From Hofstenia miamia (taxonomy: Eukaryota; Xenacoelomorpha; Acoela): a DNA stretch of 64,000 nt. A program made the translations under genes and the position numbers. The notes beneath the pieces are model-generated. The model made no database searches. It was not told where the DNA came from and worked only from the letters and a program-made list of their open reading frames with translations. Position 1 is the first letter of the stretch. Each line of letters starts with the position of its first letter. Positions 48,501 through 59,300 of this stretch are shown piece by piece. The stretch covers positions 2,479,131 to 2,543,130 of the forward strand of contig SCFE01000002.1 in assembly GCA_004352715.1 (NCBI GenBank). Reading direction: 5' to 3'.

Positions 48501-51500
48501 CTGTATTTCGTTTGGAAATGGAAATTTTCATTCCATTCAATTTCCAGGTTATGGAAATGGAAATCATTTCATGGAATTGAAATTTAATGAAAATTTGTGG
48601 AAATGCAAATTCAAAAAATAGACATTCTCACCACTATAGAAAATGTTCAACACACCCTAAATTTTTTCAAACAAAGTTTATTTCTAAGAACAATAACAAA
48701 CTGTATTAAAATCACATAATTCGAAATGAATCATACTAGGTTTTGATCTCTTCTTCCTTCGAAGTTATCAGACTCGACAAAATTAAAACGTTCTTTCTTT
48801 TGTGTAATCTTTGTATAACCTTTGTAAACGAGATAACTCAAAAGAATTGGGAATGGGTATTTCAATGAACTTGGACTACCCTGGGACAAGTACCATGAAT
48901 TTCAATATATTATTCATAATTTTTGCAACTTTTGTTGAAAATAGAGGGCATGTAGCTGGGCCAATGCGACCAAAATTTCCATGCCACTCGGATCAAATCC
49001 AATGGGAATAGGCTAGTAAAATTCTCGTCCCATACAACTAATAGTCTTAAATTATATGGAAAGATGAGGAAATTAATTCAAATATATGAAAATAGTTGCG
49101 GAAATGAAATGGAAATGATCAAGACAATAACATTTGCATATGCAACTCTGAATCTGCATCATTGTTTGAGCGGGCATAGATGTGTCCATATAAAAAGCTT
49201 TCAATATTTTTTAACAGGCTTGGACGACATTGTGGAAAATCGATTTGTTACATAAAAGTAACGCTAATAGAAATAGAGTTAAAATTGCATTTTTCATCAG
49301 CGGTATTAATGGTCTAAGTCATGGCCATTAGTGATTGGTTAGCTAAATAATAAGCTAACCAATCACAGACGTCCATGTCTAAGGTATTTTTCATTTCCGT
49401 TTGTGTGTAAAAACACATATCACCTTAAAATAATGCTCATGATTTGATTTAATTGTCATCTAACCAATGGATCAGAATGAGTCCATCTTGTTCCCCAACT
49501 CTGTAGATCATAGCTATTAAGTTACGCCAGTAAAAAATATTGAATTTCCAGGAATCAGTTTATAGATATATTACAGCAATTTTTTGATGAAAAATTGTTA
49601 TAAAGATCTAAGGCACTTCAAGCGAAATATATTGAATTTTATCTGCATGTTGAAATTCAATATATTGTCCAATGGCAATTTTCTGAAAAGGCGGCATTCC
49701 AAAAGTTACAATGCAGTTCCTTGCAAAGATGACTAAGACGTCGTGGGAATCGCTTTCATAGAATTCCATCATAGAGTTTAAGCTTGACATCAACATCGTA
49801 TTATTTTGACTGACAACAGTTTTTAAACGTGGCTTAAGAACTTCATTCATGAAGATCTTTTTTTCATTGAGTATTTTGGGAAGCAGTTTCCAAGATCCTA
49901 ACAACATAAATCCCGAGAAATCATTTGATAGTTCTTCAAAGAAAGCATCCCTATGAAGTCCCATGGCGTTAATCACTGTTGATGCGTGCATTAAAGCAAA
50001 TGTTCTAATAACATCACTACTAGTTTTATATAAATCACAATTGGTTAGAATTGCTTTGTCGTTCAAATACGCCACTCTGTCTTCCAGCTTAAAAATGTTA
50101 TCTAAGGTAACGTCTTCCGAATCAAATGCTCCTGTTAAATCTTTCCGACCAGTCGTGTCATATTTGAAAGTATGATTCACAAGATAAGGGTCAATGAGAC
50201 CAATTAATGAATTCACATATCCTAATCCAGAGTATTGGATTAAAAAGAAAGTAAACTGTAAAAACTTCATGTTCAGAATTGCATCATTCAATGAACTTTC
50301 ACTGCTAATATTAAAAATTGATCTGGCAAGTTGTTCCCAATCATTTGAAAATCGAGTCTGCATTGCTGCAAAGTTAACGTTGCAGGCCCACGTGAATACC
50401 GCATGACCTGGACCACTTTCAGTTAATGTTGATGTCACACTTCCCCTATTCGACGCAAAAACTTCTGGATTGCTGTACAGCGCTGTTTTGACTGATTTTA
50501 CTGCAATTTTCTCAACTTTTAGCATTAATTCTTCTGTGTCTGGATTTACGTGGTCAAAGGGTCCAAAAAAATATTGCCACCAAAAAAATAATTTTGGTGC
50601 AATCGCCATTTCATGAAGTGTCCACATTCTGAGGAAGTATTCTTGACTTGAAATAAAAAGCAATCTATCGCCAAAACTTAACAAAGGTAGTTTCAGCGCA
50701 AATTCTTCAAAAGTGTTTAGTGCACACGACTCACTTAGCTCGTACAAACTTTTTTGTTTCAACGATTTCCATTTTTCAATATCCAAAGGCGGTGCAATTA
50801 TAACTGTAGCCAAGGAAAATACACACATGCCTGCTTTTACTGATTGCATTGTCGTCCTCATATCTATATCATCTCCTTGAGGCGAACAGATGAAATCCAC
50901 CCAGAAATATTCAAATTTAGAATTTAGAAGCAAGTAGAGAATAACTAAAGTGATAGGATCGTAATCATTAAATCCTTGACTAGTTGTTAAAAATTTAAAC
51001 TTTTCTAAGCATGCAAATATAGAATACATTCTTCTTGCCAAAATATTTTCTTGATCACTGACTTTCCTTTGCAACAGGAAGCTTGTAAATGAATGCTTAA
51101 TTTTGCTTAAGATTTCACTGTTCTCTGAATTCTTGATGCTAACTATTGGAGGTTGGAACTGGTTGACATGACTATGCGTGAGTTTGCCTAAATACCCCAT
51201 CTTAGTAGAAAACTCAAACATTAAAATTCTAGAGATTGTGTCGAAAATAGGCTCTTCATTTGGGTTAGCTATAAGTAATTCCGGTTTTTTAATAAAATTG
51301 GCTAATGATTCTTGATATGACTTGAATGGATATGACAAATCAACATTTGGTGGCCTTACTGTGGTTGACATTCCGCGAACAGTCATTCTTGAAGAAATAA
51401 AGTTCAGAAAATCAGTTGCTATATCAATGCTTCCATTGAAGATCTGGACAACGATTTTTCTGATTACGTTATAGTAATTTAGAATGCTTTCCGAGAATTG

Positions 51501-52397
51501 TAAGTCTTCATTGCATTGATCATTACCATAAATTCCATAATTTAGAAGATCTAAGATTTCTCTAATGTAATCGCTGACCTTAAGTTTGGTTGTACACCAA
51601 CGATGGCTAACACAACAAAGGACATCGGAATTCAGTTTGTTTACATCGAGAACTTCAGTTTCTTTTATGAGTTGTGAATTGTTGGTAACTGTACTACCAG
51701 GTTTCAGGGCAGTTTTAATTAGCTTAGTTATTTTTGATCTATGAATGACACGAATGCTCTTGGGAAGCTTGGCTTTACACATTTCGTTATATTTCTTATT
51801 AGAGAGTTCATTACCTATGTATTCCTTCTCAACTTTATGTCGCAGCATTTCTGAACAATTGCACGGTACTATAAATATTAATTGATTGCCAAAATCTTTT
51901 AGACACAATGCACCTGTTGCATTGCATGTTAAATGAATTATTACATAATTTAGTGTTTTAGCATGGTTACCACATTTGATTTCTGATTGTGGGAATATCA
52001 TGCAAATATTGTTGACTTGTAATAACAATTAAAGTTCTTAAATTCAGCCACTAAATTGTGTAAATTAAACAGATTATTTAAAGACCTTTTCAATTTCCTT
52101 AGATCTACATGCTGGAAGTAGTCACTCTTGTAAAACTTATAAATCCTTATTTTCATTACTGTAAAAATGACAATGGGAATATATAGTTGGTTTGTGCTAC
52201 ATAAATTTTCTCTCTTTGTCTATTGGGATTTAGTGATAGTTAATCTTAACTAGAGCTACGACTGCATAGACTCAAATTCTCTCATTCAAATGGGCTATTG
52301 CCTGAACTGCACAAAATACCATAAGTTTCATAGTACCAGAAATACATACCTGTATATGTCGAAAATGTTTTTTTTAGTAACAAGCGTATCTAAAATT

Positions 52398-52438
<41 letters not shown>

Positions 52439-53291
52439 ATTAAACACTTTTTCTATTTAGGTGATTACTTCATGCACTATAAATGCCATTGGCGCAATTC
52501 TTTCGTTTGCTTCATGTTACCTTCCAAAAGACTACATGTACACAATGTTATTTATTGGAAAGCTCTTTTCTGCAGTTGCACAAGCATTAACTTTAATGCA
52601 GCCAACTAAACTTGCGGCTGTGTGGTTCAAAGAGGACGAACGAGCTACTGCCAACTCAATTGCATCCCTGTGTAATATTTGAGTATTTATGTGTTTATAA
52701 TGTTTTTCAGCGATAAACGGGCCTACTTCTTATTTTTCTGATTCATCACTTTGAAAAATTATAATTGCTGAAAGCACTCCTTATGCCTACTTTTACGTAG
52801 ATCCATGATTCACAAAATCAGACTGCGCTTTTCCATATTTAATATAACATTACTTTCCTTAAATTTAGTTCAAATCGTGTGTACTTTGAGAACAGAATTT
52901 ACAAACTTAGCCTTATGCAAATGTCAACTATAGGTGGGCGGCGGTTCAAATTTTTGGGCTTCTATATAATAAATTTAATTAATCCGCCGCACCGGCAGCG
53001 CACACAATTAGAAAGATCCAATTGTTATGATATATCCATAGTAGGCATAGAATTTAGCTCACCATGTGATCAATACTAGCCTGTATCAGTGCACTTTGTA
53101 CGGTATCACACTGCAAAAATATGCTGCAAGCATTAGTAGGCTCTGAAATACCGATAATAGTTTGTATAACACTCCAAAAGCTATATTCAAGAAGACGCCG
53201 TTCACGCCGAATCAATTTAAAATTAATCTCCGGAATTTTTTAGTTTTGTAACGAGCGGCCGACTGCAATTTTTTATAGGCAATTTAATTAA

Positions 53292-53336
<45 letters not shown>

Positions 53337-56300
53337 AAGGCTCACACTTTTTTGACATGTAAGTTGTACCAATTTTAACTGAGAGCATTGTCGTTCTCCN
53401 NNNNNNNNNNNNNNNNNNNNNNNNNNNNNNNNNNNNNNNNNNNNNNNNNNNNNNNNNNNNNNNNNNNNNNNNNNNNNNNNNNNNNNNNNNNNNNNNNNNN
53501 NNNNNNNNNNNNNNNNNNNNNNNNNNNNNNNNNNNNNNNNNNNNNNNNNNNNNNNNNNNNNNNNNNNNNNNNNNNNNNNNNNNNNNNNNNNNNNNNNNNN
53601 NNNNNNNNNNNNNNNNNNNNNNNNNNNNNNNNNNNNNNNNNNNNNNNNNNNNNNNNNNNNNNNNNNNNNNNNNNNNNNNNNNNNNNNNNNNNNNNNNNNN
53701 NNNNNNNNNNNNNNNNNNNNNNNNNNNNNNNNNNNNNNNNNNNNNNNNNNNNNNNNNNNNNNNNNNNNNNNNNNNNNNNNNNNNNNNNNNNNNNNATATA
53801 TATATATATATACATATTAAGATTTTGAGCATGCGTCGTTATATATTGATAATTACATAAGTTAGCGAAAGCTAAATATTTTGTAATATAGCAATTATAG
53901 AGAATAATTCAAAAATCTGATTACCAAAAATATTCTCTAATTAATTTTTGTAAGCAGTCATAAATAAATATTTTTACAGAATATTCCTTTGGTAAGCATA
54001 ATTTTAAAAACTAAGGAATGATTTCAAATTTGTTTCTCGGTCAATAACAAACACTTTCCGTTTTTAATTTTCATTATTTTAAAGATTTTTGATAAAAATA
54101 GAGAGTTTACATATTTTCAAAGAAAGATTGGTAAGAAAATAATGCTCTAGTTTTTTCAAAAATCTTCCATTTTGGCTGAATAATCTCCCTTTTCTAAATA
54201 TTCTTATTAGTATTGTGTTATTTTGATTGGAAACTTCTCATTTTTTCTCAGTAAAGTAATTTAATCAATATTGTCACAGACAATGGTATTGTCAAATTTC
54301 GTTCATTGAGTTTAATTTTAAAAAACTTTTTCCCAGTTAAGACTTACTGCAACCACAGTCTAGCAACTGATAGTACATTGATAAAATATATAAATGGAAT
54401 TGTTTATGAATTAACATTACCTATTGTCATAGTAAACAATGTAAGCAATTGAAATGTTCACCAACATGATGTTTTACCATGCTGTCAATGGTAAAAACTA
54501 ATTTTAAATTAAGTAGTTGTGATATTTCTAGCAATTAGTACATTTGTTTTATTAAGGATTTTCTTTTTCAAAATATAAAGTGAAATATTTACATATTCAT
54601 TTAGCAAATCAACTTGGTTTATTAGTTGCAAATGTTGCAGTTCCCATAATAGTGCCGGAGAAAAAATACATCCCATTGATGGTAATTGCTTAAATTGAAT
54701 TTTAATTAAATAGAATGTACATAGTAACAGAATTCAAACATATAATTGCATTTATAAAAAATTCTTTCAAAATAATAAAGTTTTTGTAAATTTACAAAGA
54801 CCTCACGAAACTTTAATCAGAAGACAATAAGTCTTACAAATTCTAAAACACTATCAACATCAGGATATTGGGAATATTTTTTCTAAAACAATTTCTCATA
54901 AAAAATTCTGCTATTATTCTAAGATCATGGGATTGATTTGCAATACCAAATTTTTCGTGTGAAGACACTCATTACCCATGATAAATCTAACCCCGATATA
55001 ATAAACCTAGATATTTCAAGCCTATTTCTTGAGAATTTTAAATGAAAAAATGTATTACCTAAAAAACAAAAGTTAGATCCAGATGAAAAATTACATGGTT
55101 ACTATAAAATGTCATTATTCTTGATTCTATTATTATATTGTTGCTTCAAATGTGCATTACTATAGACAACAGGATAATGTATTTCTATTCATTAAGTCAA
55201 TATTAAGGTTAAGTTTATTATTTGAAATAAACAGTTAGTTTTAATTTACTATGTGTTTCGGAAGATATGAAGAAATTCCTTCTTAGCCTTATGTTGCAGT
55301 TTGCTGAATTGAAAAAATTACGCCTACATATATACCTAAATTTTGATATATTCCATCTTCAATCTATATTAAGTTAGATTGATCGTAAATATTTTCACCA
55401 ATATGATTTGTGAGGTCATGATAGAATTTATTTTTTTATGCAATGCAGAGATGGACATGAGCGGAGGAATTGAAAAAAATGGGCCGAAAAAAACCAAAAT
55501 ATCAAAATAGCTTACTATGTTCAACAGTGCAAGCAAACTAACCGAATAGTATACAATTTATATGTGATGAAATGAAAAATAGAATTTTCATTTCTCCTAT
55601 CTTTCTAATATGACCAAATTTGGTCTAGTAAACCGAAAAAATCAAGAAATTTTTTGGTAAGTGGCATAAAATGGGCCGAGATGGCTTTGAATTAAATGGG
55701 CTACGCTTGGGCTCATGTACATCTCTGAAGCAATGAAACCACAATAAATTTTTTATTCTTTGAAGATTGAGTGTCGCATACATTTGTGAAGTGCAGTAAC
55801 TCTTATGGTTGTTTAGTTAGGCCTCAATTCCATACTCCCAGTAGCAGCATTTTTCATGAGCGTACTTGGATTTACAAGAAGTGAACCTTTGATTTCACCG
55901 TCACAAAGTCGGAGTATTCAAAGTTTAACTTTTAAGGACAGTTTTATTGTGGTACGTTATTTCGTTGAATACTCACATGTATCTGAAATGATTAATTATA
56001 TTATCAATGACATTTTCAGTAGTTTCAAATAATCACATTTTAATCTCAATGAGTCTGTATATCAATTTGTATTTTGCCATATTGAAATGATTAAGATTAT
56101 GGTTTCCTTATTAAATAAAAATTAACACTATTCTAACATATGTATACATCATTATAATATTCTTTTCTGAGGTAAAAATGCATAATCATTTTTTGAATTC
56201 CAACAAAAAATCTTAACACGTGCAAGCTTGCTTGCAATAGTAACTAGAAAAATATTTATCAATTTTTCTAATTATGATATTTATCTATATGTTTGCCATT

Positions 56301-59300
56301 TTTATATCAGAGAAGGAAACGGGTCAACCCGACTCGGCGGGTAGGATCAATTTTTTATATTTCGGGTTGGGTCTCGACTGACAGAAATTAATTTATGACG
56401 GAGCACGGTTCGCTTCATTAATTGATTTAATAAGGCAACTAATATCATCAAATGCTCCCCGTCAACATGTTATTGAAAATTAGCGTGAGTTAAAATAGTT
56501 TTTATACGTTAAATTAACGTGTCGGTTTAATTCGGCGCTTTATTGCTAGGCTAGGGGATAATTGGGCGCTATCATATCAATTTCATAAAATTGTCAACCA
56601 TAAAAAACTACTTTTACCAATTTGCAATAAAAATTCTGCTTTATGGTAAGAAAATATTTCAAATCACCTAAAAATTGCTAGATTGTAAGAAAATAGATTT
56701 TTGTTCTCTTACGTTATTGGAATAATCTTAAAAGCATGTTTTGAATGAAAAAATCTTCAAATTCATTACATTAGCATATGTGTTGTTTGGCCCGTATGAT
56801 AAAATGAGAAATTTGCTTTTCGCAATTGTGAATTCATTAATATTGAGTGGGTTTATTGCTATTTGCATGCTTTATATTTATTTTCTTCATAATTTATTTG
56901 TGGGTCAGTTCTATTTAGATTGTAGGTCCCCTTTCATAGAAACTCTACTTTTTTCTAGTAAAATTGAATTTATTTTCAAACTGTGATTTTGGTTTTCACG
57001 TTTTTGAAATGATATTACGTCGGATTTCTCTGACAAAGTATTCATGAATAAATTTTCAAATACCAGAAATTGTTCCAAAATTAATTTAATCAGTTTTGTA
57101 AAAAAAATTGAAATTTGGTTCTGTTAAACAACTTTGAAATGGTAGGTAGTTTATTATTTTGTATTGCCAGCAGTAGCACGTAGTGGAGAATACAATACAT
57201 TCTAATTTTCCAATAAAGCAAATGCATCATGCAAGCTGTTCTGATAAAATCTATTCAATTATTTATACAAAGTAGAAGACAAAATTGGGGGGTCCGTTAC
57301 GTGCAATTAACTATACTAGCATGCATTTGGAATTTATATATTTCTATGCAAATTTCCAAAGGTCTGTTAATATTTTCATTCATTTTCATAGAATTTTTTA
57401 TTGAGTAATCTATTTGCTTGTTCCCTCACCAAAGAAGAAAATGTAGTCTAAATTTGAAGGGCTTAATTTAAAAAATTTAATTTAGTGTGTAAAAAGTTTC
57501 CAATTCTGGGTTTTGTTTGTAGTGCTGGGAATCGTCTTTGGAATTGTCAGCAGTTTAATCGCACTTATCGATGAAATTTTATGTACATTTGGATATTCAA
57601 ACGTAAGTAGTAATGTTTACATAAAGTTTTTCATTAGTTTTGAATGTATTTCTGTTACGTAGTTTTGTAGGACTTTGCAGGAGATTCTATTGCAACGTTT
57701 TTGGGGACCGGTCTGGTAGGAGCGATTTTCATTGGCATGTATGCAGACAAGACCAACAAACTGGAAAGCACCGCAAAGAGTACCATTGGATTTGGGGTGA
57801 TGGGCATTATTCTATTTTCCACTGTAATTAATATTTTCTAATTATACATTTTATGCTTATAATTACACTATAATAGTGGAAATTATGCATATGAAAACAT
57901 TACGCAAAGAGAATTATAATGTGCATTTAGACTGTAAAAAAGTTGTGGCAATCTTAATTTAGTTATCAAACATGAAAATATTAATTGCTATAGTGTTTTA
58001 AATAAGAATGTATTAACTTAATAGAAAGTAGTCGAGTTTGCTTGATTTTGGACTTGTGCAAATGAATAAGTACAAATTCAAATGACTTTCCGACTTCATC
58101 TTAGTGAAATATACTAAATCAATGAAAAATTTGAAATATGCTTACACAATTTTACTAGAGATTTTTTTACTAGCCTCTAGCAGAAATGGGAACTGGGTCC
58201 AGTGCAAACAGGTCTATGTGGGGCAAGAAGCAACCGGATAAGAGCAGGTCCAGATACAGAGGTAGATCATGATTAGGACCCGGCGGGTCCTTTCCGGGTG
58301 AGAACCCCAAAATTTATTTTGACAGCTTCAATGCTGTACGCTACAAGTGGAACTAGCTTTCTAATTTATCTCATTACTCAATTCTACTCTGGTATTGCGA
58401 CAACTAATAACTATTTTTACCTCCGCCAAGGAGGTTATGTTTTTGTTAGCGTTGGTTTGTTTGTTTGTCTATTAGCAAGTTAACGGAAAAAGTAATAGAT
58501 GGATTAACCTCAAATTTTCACCAGAGGTGCGTCTCCGCCCAAGGAGAAATCCATTAAATTTTGGTGCTGATCCGAGACAACAAGCTGCGTGACGGAGGTC
58601 TGCGTTCTCCGAGTACTTTTCTAGTTTAATCATTTTTGATGAAAATAGTAGAGAAAATAGTAAATGAGAACAAATTCAATTGGAAATCTTGACCATATTT
58701 TTGTCTATTATTGAAATCACAGAGGGTGTTGATTCAGTCTTCCCCTCAACACTTCCTAATACATATGCTTCTACTAAAGATTGTTTCATGAAATTTTGTA
58801 AATTACTAAAAACATTCTTCTATACAAAATGAGCTAATTTCAACTTGTCGATGACGTCATCATTTTCAATTATAGGGATTGAAAAGTTTGTAATTTTTTG
58901 GAAGATTTGAACTATTGTAATAGGCTTAGATTTATGATGGGAAGATATTTTGGCATTCAAGACTATTTCACGCAGGATATTTTTGTCTGATGAACTCGCC
59001 GAAGAGAGTAGATACAACCTCCTTAAAGTAAAAAAGTGGTGATTTTTAAAGGATTTTTTCAATAGGTTAAGTTTTAATTGCTTTCTGCGGTGGTCTTTAA
59101 TGTATCATCGGAAACCTTTTGTTTAATAACAGATAAAAAAAGTGAAATGCAAACTAAAACAGTAATTTCATGTAAAACCACTACATGGCCTAATCAAAAT
59201 TTTGACAAAGTCTTATAGTGAAAGAGCGAGGGGGTGAAATTACTTCAAATTTTGTCAGAATACTTCTCGTACTAATGAAGTAAAAGTGAGGAAATCAAAA

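Noticed and set aside
49963-50406. Plus-strand frames inside the HET-like gene
   Set aside because: Complementary-strand shadows of a long real frame.
57513-57602. Shorter exon 6 starting at the TTTGTAG acceptor
   Set aside because: The phase does not match exon 5 and it deletes part of TM7; the upstream acceptor at 57485 resolves both problems.
58326-58391. Possible extra or alternative transmembrane exon (reads SMLYATSGTSFLIYLITQFYS) between transporter exons 7 and 8
   Set aside because: It could be joined only through an internal weak donor (57780). The simple junction 57823 to 61575 keeps phase 0 and gives the family spacing. It also sits between two repeat fragments.
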